Origin: Antedon mediterranea
Taxonomy: Eukaryota; Echinodermata; Crinoidea; Comatulida; Antedonidae
NCBI RefSeq assembly: GCF_964355755.1
Contig: NC_092677.1
Coordinates: forward strand, 2,671,001 to 2,735,000
Length of the DNA: 64,000 bases
Direction of reading: 5' to 3'
Position numbers and translations under genes: made by a program. A model generated the notes under the pieces. It had not been told where the DNA came from and ran no database searches. It saw only the letters and a list, made by a program, of their open reading frames with translations. Positions 1 through 14,500 of this stretch are shown one piece after another. The number at the start of each line of letters is the position of its first letter. Position 1 is the first letter of the stretch.

Positions 1-700
1 CTGTCTTACTGCTTAGCCACAAACTCACTTACATTTATTGCTGTGACTACATCATAAAGTTGTACATTAAAAAAACTTTAACAATCATACGTTACTGCAG
101 TAAAAAATGTCATTACTGCAGTAGAATAATTTTACACAACATGATTTCAGTAAGAAAGCCCTTAAATTTTATATTAGAATTAGTAAATTACATCTAACTT
201 TTAATAAATTTTGATTATGCAAATCTTTAAAAGACATCGATCATGTAATAAAAAATTTATCTCTTCAATTAGAAGACAAATGAGTGGTTATTGCATTTCT
301 TATTTCGATACATGTCATGAATAAAAATGAAAAATGACAAAGTTTGTGTTGAAGTAAAATGATTAAATAATAATTGAAGTAAAGTTTTGGAAAGTAATAT
401 AAACGAGATTACATTCAGATTGATTCAGAAGGATCTTATTTAATTATTAGAAAGGACTGATGAGTAAGATCAACTTACAATTTTAAGACATTTTCATTGG
501 TAGTCAAACAGAGAAATTACTTTGTTGATAATATATCATAAACAAACTAATAATTTTACTGACAGGAGATAATTTAAACTATCTAAAAAATTATAAAATA
601 AGAATTATTGTCATAATGATAAAATATGGCAACAATAGATCAGATAAGAAAGAAACAATCTAAATCTTATAATAATACTAATCAAGTATAAAAAAAATAT
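1..700. other. AT-rich sequence, no gene seen
   Basis: Very AT-rich with no convincing exon, conserved protein frame or repeat array. It presumably belongs to an upstream TOMM40 intron, because the first TOMM40 exon in the window starts in mid-protein at 2571. Confidence 0.5.
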
Positions 701-1540
701 TTACATAAATTCAAGTCAAGTATCATTTATTGTCATTTGTTTAAAGGAAAAACATAGAAATTCTGTTTGCTCTGTTGGCGGAGCACAATATCCAACGGAC
801 ACAACACGAACTCAAAACAAAAACATTACAAAAAGTGATGTTTAAGGCCCTAATAGCTCCTGGAAAGAAACTATTTGTAAATCGCTCCTTATTGGCCTTA
901 ATAGAACGAAATCGCCGACCGCTGCTCAACTGGAACATACTATGATTTGATAGCCTTTTTCAGAAGACGATCCGAGAAAATGTTCTCCAAAGGCAATTGT
1001 GCAGATCCAATTATACGCGATGCGGTCTTGACTATTCTATTTAGGTCAAGCTTTTCATTTTCGGTAGCGCTACCGAACCATACCGTTAAAAAATACGTTA
1101 TGACACTCTCTATAACTGACCTATAGAATTATTGCAAAGTTTATACCAAATGACCTAAGTCTACATAGGAAGTAGATTCTTCTCTGGGCCTTTCTAATAA
1201 TGTTACGTGTGTTAATATGCCACTTCAGATCATTTGAAATATAAATACCCAAGAATTTGAATTCATCAACAAACTCAACTGATACCATTAATAAATATTG
1301 GATATTTGACATTAAGTGATTTTCGGAAGTCTACAACCATTTCTTTGGTCTTAGATACATTCAAGAACAGATTGTTTTCGTTACACCAGTCTACAACTCG
1401 TTTCACTTGGTTGCGATAATTAGACTCATCACTGTCATCATCATTGATTACACCTACAATGGTAGCGATATGACAGTTACTGTAGTAGGTAACACACTCA
1501 TAGGTAAATAAAGTAAAAAGAAACAGGCGACAGTACACAT
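700..1540 (-). pseudogene. Rex1/CR1-like non-LTR retrotransposon relic, 3' part
   Basis: Minus-strand frames carry the end of a LINE reverse-transcriptase protein in broken pieces. At about 1310-1470 there is a stretch ending in KTKEMVVDFRKS, at about 1120-1280 one with FKFLGIYISNDLKWH, and at about 835-935 the C-terminal motif with ANKERFTNSFFPGAIRALN. The same motif order (KTKEMIIDFR, then KYLGIVFNDKLSW, then the C-terminal block) occurs in the better preserved element at 36.5-39.7 kb, so this is a relative of that family. Frame changes separate the pieces. The low-coordinate edge (about 705-740) looks like the 3' end of the element, with AATAAA and short ACTTG-type tail repeats on the minus strand. 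Not functional. Confidence 0.75.
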
Positions 1541-1559
1541 TTTCGAAATAATAATAACT

Positions 1560-1860
1560 TATTATGGATACAATAAAATATAATAAAAATATAATTATTA
1601 ATCATATTAATTATAATCAAGTATAAAAAAAAAATGTAAATAAAATGTTGTAAAATCGGATTAATATTAATAAATAAAACTCATGATGGATACAATAAAA
1701 TATAATAAAAATATAATTATTGATCATAATTATTAATTATAATCAAGTATAAAAAAAAAATGTAAATAAAATTTTGTAAAATCGGATTAATAATAATAAA
1801 AACTCATGATGGATACAATAAAATATAATAAAAATATAATTATTATGAATAATAAATTCC
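1560..1860. repeat. AT-rich tandem repeat, about 122-bp unit, 2.5 copies
   Basis: The phrase GGATACAATAAAATATAATA recurs at about 1564, 1687 and 1810, followed each time by similar AT-rich sequence and a run of A. Sequence identity is high. Confidence 0.8.
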
Positions 1861-2037
1861 AACATATTGTTGAATATGAACATTTTAATAAGTTTTTATG
1901 ATGTTTTAATAAATTATGCATTTTTCATTTTGACAAGTCTTACCTTATCCAAGTTTTTAAGTGACAAGGTGAAATGAATACGACAACTCAATGTATTTAA
2001 TACTTACAACTAAATAAATTTCAACTTGTCTAACATT

Positions 2038-2185
2038 AAATGTATGTAATGTCACACATTAAGTATGGGATGTCACACATTAAATGTATGAAATGTCACA
2101 CATTAAATGTATGAAATGTCACACATTAAGTATGGGATGTCACACACTACGTATAGGGTGCCACACATTACGTATGGGGTTTCAG
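2038..2185. repeat. 23-bp minisatellite
   Basis: About six copies of a 23-bp unit containing ATGAAATGTCACACATTAA, with the last copies diverged. Confidence 0.8.
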
Positions 2186-2570
2186 ATTTGATTAAAAAAT
2201 GATCAAGGTTTATTTTAAGAAAAATATTTAATCATGCATATGGAATCTTGTCAAAATTATTCTATTCTACTGCAGTTACTGAAGTAACTCAGCATATATC
2301 TCTGTTTTAGTAACCCTATTATACTTACATGAAATTTTAATGGTATAAAACTACAGTTCTAGCCTTTTTTTTTCATTATTTTCTTTTTCCATTTTATTTT
2401 TGTCATTATGTTTCAATTATTTAATTTTTTCCCGTATTTTGTTTTTACATTTATTAATTTTTTTCATTATTTTTTTTGGCTTATTTTTTATTCCTTATTT
2501 TCAAAAAATAATTGTATAAAACCTTATTGACGTATTCCATAGAGTGAGGTAAATGATTTTGATTTTTTAG

Positions 2571-5500
2571 ACCCAGCAAACTCGGTGGATGGTGTACCAA
2601 CTAGAGAATGAATACAGAGGGCCATCATACACCGCGTCTGTGGTGCTAGCTAATGTGAACCCTTTAGAGAGTACAGGCATCATTGTAACACAGTATCTTC
2701 AAAGTATAACAAAGAGGCTGGCTTTAGGTGCAGAATTACTCTATCACTACGGACAAGGCCAACAACAAACTATATTAACATTAGCAGGAAGATACACAGG
2801 TAAGCAATAGTGTAAACGCTCATCAAACATACACCCTTTTCACACTGCTTAGAAGAACTAGTTTAACCGCTCCTCAACATACACCTCTTTTAACTGCTCC
2901 TTAACCATACACCCCTTTCACACTGCCTGGAAGAGCTAGTTTATCCACTCCTCAAAGATACACCCCTTCAAACTACCTAAAAGAACTAGTTTATCACTAC
3001 GGGGAAGGCCAACAACAAATCATATTAACATTAGAAAAACCTGAGTTTACACACAACATACAAAATACCTGTTTACACTATTAAACTTTATGTGACAAAT
3101 AGTGTTATGCCCAACAAATGGTGACGTCATCCATTTTAAAGTTAACATGCTCGTGCGAAAGCTCCCTACAGGTAGTTGATCACACACGACAATGCAGGTT
3201 GCCTTTTTTTCATATTCATATTTCTATTTATATATATTGTTTTGTAACAGGGGGTTTCTACTTATAAGCTGTGCTTCAGAGATTCCCCCTTTCCATTTTT
3301 TTGTTTAGTACTACGATTATTTATGTAATATGATTTTGTGAATGGAAATAAAGTAAGAAAAAAAGAAAGAACCAACCAGTACAGAGTTGTACACATCATT
3401 GGTGAAATAAACTCTTTACTAGTTGCTAGCCCACATGGAATTGATAATTATTATACGCATTGTCATGTTTAATAACCACAACATGAATGATTATCTTTAT
3501 GATGGATTGCTGGGGGTTTTTTGTGATCATTATCTCTTGTCATAATTGACTTCTCTTTAACAATATACACCTACTCATCTAGTGAATGTCGTCAAACATT
3601 ACATTGCTTTTTATAATGAATGCTCATCACTCAAGGCTCATCATTTCCTCAACAGTATTATTGTTTTGTAAAGTTTGTTTTTTTATAAAAATGATGTTAG
3701 CACTAACTGCTTTAAAACCATGAAAAATAGGCAACAATTTCGACATGAAAATTATGCTTTTTATAGAAAATGTTAATACAAAAATGTGTATGCAGTCAAT
3801 TGCAAGTGAAAAATAAATATGCGATCTAAATGTCAATATTTGTTACTGCAGTAAAATCTTTTGTAGAAAAAGCAGTCACTTTTAACAATAAAAAGTGAAT
3901 GATTATTATAAGGTTCAAATGTTGATATAAAAAGAGCGATATCTTCAAAAAACAGTAGATATTTCACATTATGTCTGCCTTGTCGTCATGTTGCAACTAG
4001 ATCATGATTTATTTCATAGCCAATATTTATCAACATCCATACTATTTCATCTAACGTTATTTTTCATCATGCGTAGCTGATAATTGGTTAGCATCCGGAA
4101 CTGTCGGTCCTGCATCGTGTCACGTCGCTTATTATCACAAAGGAAAAGAAGTACAAGTCGGTGTTGAATTTGAAAGTAATTTTAAAATGCAAGAAAACGT
4201 GACGTCTATAGGCTACCAAGTTGACTTACCACAAGCTAATGTCACATTTAAAGGTACGTTTTTATTTTAGCTTTATTTCATACACTGTAGAATCTAGTGA
4301 CAATACAGCATGCAGTTTCTTGTCTAGTGACAATAAACAGCATGCAGTATCTTGTCTAGTTACAATAAACAGCATGCAGTATCTTGTCTAGTGGCAATAA
4401 ACAGCATACAGTATCTTGTCTAGTGACAATAAACAGCATGCAGTATCTTGTCTAGTGACAATAAACAGCATGCAGTATCTTGTCTAGTTACAATAAACAG
4501 CATGCAGTATCTTGTCTAGTGACAATAAACAGCATGTAGTATCTTGTCTAGTGAAAATAAACAACTTAATGTAAACTTTTCTAGTGACTATAAACAGCAA
4601 ACAGTATCTTCTCTATTGACAATAAACAGAGTGCAGTATCTTGTCTAGTGACAATAAACAGTGTGCTGTATCGTATCTATTGATAGAAATACTCATTTCA
4701 TGTGGGATACTGTATACTCTCTTTGCAATATACACTGCTGTAACAACTTTTCAAAAGCATTATGTCATAACCATTCGAGGTCTCCAATCGATAGAACATA
4801 GTTCAAACCCCACTGGGTATTCATGTGGGATACTGTATACTCTCTTTGCAATATACACTGCTGTAACAACTTTTCAAAAGCATTATGTCATAACCATTCG
4901 AGGTCTCCAATCGATAGAACATAGTTCAAACCCCACTGGGTATTCATGTGGGATACTGTATACTCTCTTTGCAATATACACTGCTGTAACAACTTTTCAA
5001 AAGCATTATGTCATAACCATTCGAGGTCTCCAATCGATAGAACATAGTTCAAACCCCACTGGGTAGGAAGGAAGAACATTCTTGGAATTTTGAATGAACG
5101 AGACTGTCAATTTTTTTTATTTCTATAAATTCCAATTTAAGATATGAAATTAGAGTAATCTCATTACTTATCTACAGTAGTATAACAGAAAATTATTTGG
5201 AAAGTGAATCGAATTGTTATTAATAATTTTCCGATATGAGTCAATTTATTCACAAGATATAAATGCTCTATATAAACAAAGTGATTGTCTTTGGATTTGA
5301 ACACATGCCTTTGATAAAAAAAGTTGGTCTATTTCATATGTAGCCTACCTGGATAAACCGACAATAGCCCTTTCTCCTCAAAGAAAAGTAGAAATTGTGC
5401 TGTTTTTTATAATTTTCAAAGAACACCCCTCTCCACAAATGGTATAGTCCATAAACTATATAACAATGCTCAGGTGGGAGCCTTCCCACAAACCACCATG

Positions 5501-8500
5501 GAACACTATTACATAATTTAAACAATAATGCTTAATACTATATTTTATTTGCCGCACCTACTTGCGTAACGTTCAAAATAACAAATTATATAATAATGAT
5601 GAATACATTAATGTCTATAGTTTACTAAATTTCAGATTATTGTCTATTGATTTCATTTTGAATGTTTTTAAAAATATATATACTGTACTATATTTTTCCT
5701 AATAAAGTACCTAATATCATTTATCCTTGATATTAATAATGGCCTGCACAATGTTTTATTAATAGTTATATTAAAGATGTATTGTCCCTTTGAACACAAA
5801 AAATGAAGGTCAAAATATTTTAAGTTTAAATTGGCCATATCAAAGTAATATTAAAGTTATTCACTTTAAGTTAAAAATTCGAGCCAAAAACAACAAGTTT
5901 ACGTAATTAACAGGTAAATTAGTTTGATTAAATTTCGTCTGGAAAATCATTCCGAGCGAAAGTAAACAAAGATTTCAAACCACGAGTAAGAATTATGCAT
6001 GATATGCTAATTAAGATTGTTTACAACTTGTCACGGTTGAGGAGATGTTTTCACACATCGCGAGAGGAAGTTTTATGATTATGCATATATAGCCAAACTG
6101 TACGTACGCGCGCCGGCGCGGCCGGCAGTAGGGATGCCTAGTTGCGGAACGAAGTTTGTTTTAATGTATTCAAGAAACCCATATGGATTTATCGGTAAAT
6201 ATATTACTATTTTTTACTTAGTTTCTCTCAAATAAAATGTATACTTGTGGCCTAGTTTAGATACTAGGCTACTACTACTAAGCCTAGCTCTAAGCTGTAA
6301 CTTGCACAGTACCTACCTAGGATAGGATAGGCCTAGCCTTCTAATCTAGGCTACTCTAGGCCTAGGTAGGTAGGTAGGTCTACCTTTCAGGTTCACGTTG
6401 TCTTTTTATTAATATTAGGCCTATGCTTTAGACTCATTTTTAAGTATTCGTCGGCTACCCGTATTCATTTTGGCCAGGTCCGATTCATCATTACTAATTA
6501 TCAAGTATAGGCTAGTAAAATGTGCAAGTTAGCCCACTGTACTGGCAACTGATTCGTCATTTTGACGAGAGATGCCAGTTCTATTTTTAAAGACTAGCCT
6601 ATTACTAGTAGTAGTAGCCTAACTATTGAATTGTACTGTATATAAAAAGAAATACACTAATCATATCCATGGGATTTTTTAATTAGAAATATGTTACTAA
6701 TAATTAATACTATAATTTCCATATACAATATATATAAAAGTCTATAGGATCTGTGGTTATTTACTATTTTTGTGACAATACTTTTAGAAATATTCACAAC
6801 TAATTAGCTTTACTGTTATTGTTACTTGTCAATGGACCAGTAATACATAAAGGTAAAAAGATATTGTGAAACCTGGTTCAACATTTGAAATTCTGGTGGC
6901 AAATTGCAAAGATTCCTCACGATAAATTTTTCATATTTCCATATTTAGCAGTAAACAATTTATAACAATTTTATTTTACTTTAGGTTAAAATGAATGCAT
7001 TGACAGAGGTAGTGGCTAAAGACCTACTAACTAAAGGAAGCAGCAGAGAAAAAGTACCTGAGAGGGAGGTCATCATCCTGTAGCATCAGCAACTACACCA
7101 AGTTGGTGTGTTTGCAACAACTGCTGGCAAATTCAAACTGAAAATGAAAGAGTGTGCTGTACCCCTATTCCAGTTGTTGTCCATAGGCGCTGCTAATATA
7201 TCTTGATGATAGGCTCGTGCCAATTCCAACATTGCTTCATTTAGAATGAGCAACTTAAAGTCCTAAAATGAAAAAAAAATGTTTATTTAGTATTTTTTGT
7301 TTAGTTTTATGTTATGTACTATTTTTCAAAATAATATAAGCTGGTAGCAAGTCTGTATTTTAACAACAGTACTTATTAAAAATAAAGCAGAACTTGCTAC
7401 ACAAAATGTTAAATTAGTTTGACAAAAAGACAATTCTTTTTGTGTTTTTTTTTAGATACACTATATCGACACTTTATCAACTGGAATAGGGGTCATAAAC
7501 ATACAGCCTACCGGCAGTATGTTTTGTGGCAGCATGGTCGTCTCGGTATTGGCATCAGAATATAATACCCAGTTGTGTATGGGCAGTACGGGACAAATAC
7601 CCCGATGCATTTGGCCAGTATGTTGGTTTTCAACCAGGTCGAATTTAAAGACGTATTGTCCCTTTGTACAATTCCCAAAAATAGATTTCCAAATTTAATT
7701 GCTCATTTTAGTACCATAACAGAAAAAAAGAAATCATTTTAAACTGAATACATTAAAAACTTAACAGGAATTGCCCAGTACTGTTTGCACGAATAGAAAG
7801 GTAACTGATACAATCATAGTTTTGTTTAAAATCTTGACAATTTCTCTTCAACTAGTTGATGAGTTGGTGGTGCTGGTACTGAAGCAATGTTTCTGCTGAG
7901 CCTTCTTGGGTCATCTTCTCCTAAGCATGTTACTGTTTTCAGCATGTTACTGTTTTCAGGCTAGTTTCATCAAGTAGTCTTCTGTATACAACCATTTCCA
8001 CCAATTTCTGGATGTAGCTGTAATCTTTTTCTTCTTTAACAGGCACCACTGTCGACCTCTTACTTTTTTTGTTAAATAAGCGTTGATATCTACACAACAG
8101 AAAATCATTTTTTATAATTTTTAACAGCAATTTGGAATATTTTGCTTAGATTGCAATTCGGGAAAACCGATTTTAAAATTAATTGTCGAATTTCTTTTGC
8201 CCATATAGCTAGTTCCATGGTAACTCCATTGTACATGGCATAAAGATACAGACAATTGATTTAAGAATAGACTTGTCGGTTTCATACGTAGTACGGTATT
8301 TAGTAATTAATATAGCCAATTAATATTCAACTGTAAAAAACTATGGAATGTACCTTGTGGTCCCATCTTTATTTTTCTTGATCTCTCGTTGATATTTTGC
8401 TGTGTAATCCTATGCTGCCAGAAGATTCCTTACTTTGTACATTGGTGGACTGTAATGGAATCTTTTGGCCGCATACATCAAAATACATTGGTGGAAATTT

Positions 8501-11500
8501 TCCAGTTCAGCAGTTCCACTAAAAATACACAATATGTATATATAAATAGCTAAGTCAATACTGTTGTCAAATGCAATAAAATATGCAAGTTTTAAAGTAA
8601 TACTAATAAATGTGTTTATTGTGTGTATATTCTGTTGAAATTTATATTTATTGTTTAGAGCACCTGTTTTGTTTTTAGCTTTAATCAATACTACAGAATA
8701 TGCACAGAAATGCTTGTACAGTATAAACCATTCCTCTATTTTTAATCAATTTGCTCACCGAAAATTAAGCCAATATGGGATTTTCTTCAGGACGATCTTT
8801 CGTAGTGCATCGTGCTCTGGATGACCTAAGAAACAATAATAAACAGTAAAACAATACAAAGACAAGAAGAGGTAAATAAGAGAAAGGAATGCCATCATTG
8901 GAGTCATGATTAGAAGTAAAAAACTTGTCTCACCATGACCCTGAGAGAGAGAAAAAAAGATATAAAAAGCTACCTTATATACATTATTGTTGCTACAGTG
9001 ATAAATGTATCCCATAAGCATTATTCCACGTTGTGAATATAGGCCTACTCTTGTTGAAAATAAAATATATTTCAATTCGTTACAAGAGTACCAATGTTTT
9101 TTAGATATTAAAGTGACATATCACTTCTGTATATTTACGAGAGAGTTGATAGAGTATCAGAATAAAGAAGATGTCATTACTAATATGGATATACAACAAC
9201 TAGGTTATTGCCTCATTACTGGCACCCAATCATGAAAGTAATAACACGCACTATCACCAGTATGTCTCAACATTTCCTGTTTGATTAATTTTTCACCTTT
9301 TTTTCTGATTTTTTTTTCTCGTGTTAATAAATAGAACAAATTCAGATATTTAGGCAGACTATTTTTATATACTTTTGTTTCTTCTTTTTTGCTAAATCTC
9401 TATGTACACTATCAAACTTTATGTGACAAGATTATGTGAGGTGTCCTTATATGGACATGATGATGTCATATCACTACCATATTTAGGTATATCACTACCA
9501 TACTTGAGCACATCCCACTTTTTTTTGTCAAACTAGTTTGATAGTGTAGACAGAGCTTAAAGCAGGACAAATACAGATATTTTAGATAATAATTATTTTT
9601 TCACTTTTTTTTTAAATTTCTTTTTTTGGTTGTTAATAAACATAACCAACCTAGATATTTTGGTTGACTTACAGATAGGTCAATAGGTGTATTTGTAGTT
9701 TACCGCAATAATCTTTTAATTTACTTTTAAAAACATTGAAAATGACATGTTGTCTTGTGAGGCGGCGCGTCTTTATTGATACAGTACATCACTTCAAATT
9801 AAAAATCGGTGAAATAAAAGCTCAACTCATATACAAGGTATTAATAATGATTATTGTGTGTAGCAAAGTATACATTGTACTACACTCACTCGCTCACTCA
9901 AAAAATGCAATCAATTTTTCCTCGGGCTTAAGCGTCTTGTTTGACTTGTTTTATCCACATATTTTTTTTATTTTAATTTCATTTATTTATATTTGGTATT
10001 TTAAATGCATACACAGTATGATACAGAGGCAGATTTCAGATATCCACTTGCTTTAAATATTACTGTATAATATGAAATGAATGCTAGTCGTCATTTTATG
10101 GCCAGATGCTCTCCGGTACATTTATGATACTGAATGCTAGCCGTCATTCTATGGCCAGATGCCCTCCGGTACATTTATGCTACTGAATGCTAGCCGTCAT
10201 TTTATGGCCAGATGCTCTCCGGTACATTTATGCTACTGAATGCTAGCCGTCATTTTATGGCCAGATGCTCTCCGGTACATTTATGCTACTGAATGCTAGC
10301 CGTCATTTTATGGCCAGATGCTCTCCGGTACATTTATGCTACTGAATGCTAGCCGTCATTCTATGGCCAGATGCTCTCCGGTACATTTATGCTACTGAAT
10401 GCTAGCCGTCATTTTATGGCCAGATGCTCTCCGGTACATTTATGCTGCTGAATGCTAGCCGTCATTCTATGGCCAGATGCTCTCCGGTACATTTATGCTA
10501 CTGAATGCTAGCCGTCATTTTATGGCCAGATGCTCTCCGGTACATTTATGCTGCTGAATGCTAGCCGTCATTCTATGGCCAGATGCTCTCCGGTACATTT
10601 ATGCTACTGAATGCTAGCCGTCATTCTATGGCCAGATGCTCTCTCCGGTACATTTATGCTACTGAATGCTAGCCGTCATTTTATGGCCAGATGCTCTCCG
10701 GTACATTTATGCTGCTGAATGCTAGCCGTCATTCTATGGCCAGATGCTCTCCGGTACATTTATGCTGCTGAATGCTAGCCGTCATTCTATGGCCAGATGC
10801 TCTCCGGTACATTTATGCTACTGAATGCTAGCCGTCATTCTATGGCCAGATGCTCTCTCCGGTACATTTATGCTACTGAATGCTAGCCGTTATTCTATGG
10901 CCAGATGCTCTCAGGTACATTTATGCTACTGAATGCTAGCCGTCATTCTATGGCCAGATGCTCTCTGGTACATTTATGCTACTGAATGCTAGCCGTCATT
11001 CTATGGCCAGATGCTCTCTGGTACATTTATGCTACTGAATGCTAGCCGTCATTCTATGGCCAGATGCTCTCTGGTACATTTATGCTACTGAATGCTAGCC
11101 GTCATTCTATGGCCAGATGCTCTCCTGTACATTTATGCTACTGAATGCTAGCCGTCATTCTATGGCCAGATGCTCTCCGGTACATTTATGCTACTGAATG
11201 CTAGCCGTCATTCTATGGCCAGATGCTCTCTGGTACATTTATGCTACTGAATGCTAGCCGTCATTCTATGGCCAGATGCTCTCTGGTACATTTATGCTAC
11301 TGAATGCTAGCCGTCATTCTATGGCCAGATGGTCTCTGGTACATTTATGCTACTGAATGCTAGCCGTCATTCTATGGCCAGATGCTCTCTGGTACATTTA
11401 TGCTACTGAATGCTAGCCGTCATTCTATGGCCAGATGCTCTCTGGTACATTTATGCTACTGAATGCTAGCCGTCATTCTATGGCCAGATGCTCTCTGGTA

Positions 11501-14500
11501 CATTTATGCTACTGAATGCTAGCCGTCATTCTATGGCCAGATGCTCTCTGGTACATTTATGCTACTGAATGCTAGCCGTCATTCTATGGCCAGATGCTCT
11601 CTGGTACATTTATGCTGCTGAATGCTAGCCGTCATTCTATGGCCAGATGCTCTCTGGTACATTTATGCTGCTGAATGCTAGCCGTCATTCTATGGCCAGA
11701 TGCTCTCTGGTACATTTATGCTACTGAATGCTAGCCGTCATTCTATGGCCAGATGCTCTCTCTGGTACATTTATGCTACTGAATGCTAGCCGTCATTCTA
11801 TGGCCAGATGCTCTCTGGTACATTTATGCTACTGAATGCTAGCCGTCATTCTATGGCCAGATGCTCTCTGGTACATTTATGCTGCTGAATGCTAGCCGTC
11901 ATTCTATGGCCAGATGCTCTCTGGTACATTTATGCTGCTGAATGCTAGCCGTCATTCTATGGCCAGATGCTCTCTCTGGTACATTTATGCTACTGAATGC
12001 TAGCCGTCATTCTATGGCCAGATGCTCTCCGGTACATCTATGCTGCTGAATGCTAGCCGTCATTCTATGGCCAGATGCTCTCCGGTACATCTATGCTGCT
12101 GAATGCTAGCCGTCATTCTATGGCCAGATGCTCTCAGGTACATCTATGCTGCTGAATGCTAGCCGTCATTCTATGGCCAGATGCTCTCCGGTACATCTAT
12201 GCTGCTGAATGCTAGCCGTCATTCTATGGCCAGATGCTCTCAGGTACATCTATGCTGCTGAATGCTAGCCGTCATTCTATGGCCAGATGCTCTCTGGTAC
12301 ATTTATGCTACTGAATGCTAGCCGTCATTCTATGGCCAGATGCTCTCCGGTACATTTATGCTACCTAATTACACATGACATATAGTGTAGTAACTTTAGG
12401 TTTCGCTTTCATACATATTTTGTAGATTTTTACCAGCCACAAGATATGTTGGTTTTTTTTTTATCATTTTTAACCTCTACAGGTATGTTCACCTACAGTA
12501 GTGTAAAAGTAAACATGTAATTTAAAGCGTGTGATAGCGTGAGATGGGTTAAAAACCCACCAATCATGTGTCAGGCAATGATATGTATGCATTATGTAAT
12601 TAAATGATGTGTCCCTCTGCGTATGTATTTATACTTCTAACATAGTGTGTACTGTATCATCATTATGGACTGATAAAGAAGAGACAGCAATTAATGTGGA
12701 CGCAAGCATTTCACTGTCGCTAAAGTATTCCCCGCTGGATCCATTTAATAGTTTAATTTCCCTGAGGGCAGTATTTTTTACAGTGCCATGAAGAGTATTG
12801 TAATTATTGGTTTATAAGCAAATTTTCAACTATTGACCTCTTTTGACCCGTAGGGATTTAGTTATACTTTGCTATTCGATTAACTACATTATGTAGTGAT
12901 TTTGTGTACGCCCTCTAGGCCTACCGTTAAATGTTCGTTCGCTGAGCTTTTAAAGATATCTTAAATACTTTAATTTCCGTAAAGTCAACGTTCGGTTTAA
13001 TAACTGCACACAGCGATCTTCTACTTTATGCCAGTTAGTCTGTGCACATGTGTGGATGCTGTGTTGACTTCTAAATATAGCAGTCTCATCAGTTTTCTAG
13101 TGTGGGCATGACTGTGATTTAGAAATCATTTCTCTGGCAAGGTTGAGCATAGGTAGGGTAATTACTCAAAATTGAAAATATTAATAAGATGATGAATGTT
13201 ATTGTAGTGGAATGCCACCAGGAACATGTAAACATTTTATAGCCAATACCAATTACCTGTAGTACCAAGCTACTGCAATAATAATAGATGACACAAAATC
13301 CAGCCATTGCCATGACAGTCTAGTCTGTAAAGGCCATTTCTATTTAATTTATTTTCCCAATATAATAACATACAGTACATACCTGGATAAAAAATACAAT
13401 GAAGTAATCACCTGATTGATTTGCCATTGGTCAATTGGCTCCAACAACATTTCATTAAGATCTACGCGACTGGTATTACCCTAAAATGGTACCATCTATA
13501 ATCCATTCGATAGAGCCTTGATTTAATTCAAATCCCTTCTCACTCTTCAATATTAATCAATGCGAGAAGTACGATAGTCTAGCTGACAAGCCTGTCTCTT
13601 AAACTTATTTCTTTTCACTGTTTTTTTTTTTTTTTTTGTAATTTCATTACTACTATTATAGTACCGTATTATGCTTGAATGTTATAACGTATGGATTATA
13701 GATGGTACCGTTTTAGGGTACTACGGGTCGCGTAGATCCTAATAAAATGTTGTGGAAGCCAATTGGCCAATCAATCAAACGTATATGGGCAGGCATAATC
13801 GTATCGTATCCAAACCATTCCATTTGATCCAACACGTCTCGGTGCACTCTTGTTTAAATAGATAGCCTTGTTTAAACCATCACATTATTTGTATGTAATG
13901 ATGTTAAATGAAAGTTACAAAAGTAGTTGTGCGCTAATATCATTTCCGGAAAAGACAAATAAATGTTAGTGTGTTTCTGATTCTTATGAAAGGTGATTTT
14001 ATACTCTGAAGATTCTCAAGATGATAAATGGTAACATAACTTGTTTCAGACAGAAACGAGACAGTGAGTTTCCTTAAGTTGGCACATAGTTAGTTTAACC
14101 CTACAGGCAGAGTTTTTACAAACCAAAGTTCAAATATATTGATTGTTTAAATAAAGTTATGTATCACTTTAATGTTTATACCCCTTAATGTTTGTGTTCA
14201 TTATTATTCACTTATGTGCTGCTTAAATCTGTGGATGACAATCGCTGGAAGCTAAATTTGCTTTTACTTAATTATTTGTGTACATATGTAATAAAGATTT
14301 GCAATTGTTAAGATTATTTTGGAATACTTATTTAAAAGATTTTATTTTTAAATTAATGAAACATTAAATGATACATTAATGTATTGTATTAATGTAGATT
14401 GCTCATCATCTATTATCTAAATGCTTAATGTTATCTTTTAATGTACATCATCTTTACATATATTCATATTACAAACTGGTATGTCATAGCAATCATAATA

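Noticed and set aside
4641-5066. 141-codon forward ORF
   Set aside because: It is a by-product of three copies of a 123-bp repeat; no gene context and no family match.
9736-10056. 106-codon hydrophobic ORF
   Set aside because: AT-rich sequence gives hydrophobic frames by chance; no conserved motif and no splice context.
10079-12365. CRISPR-like array
   Set aside because: Units are directly adjacent without unique spacers, and the genome is animal.
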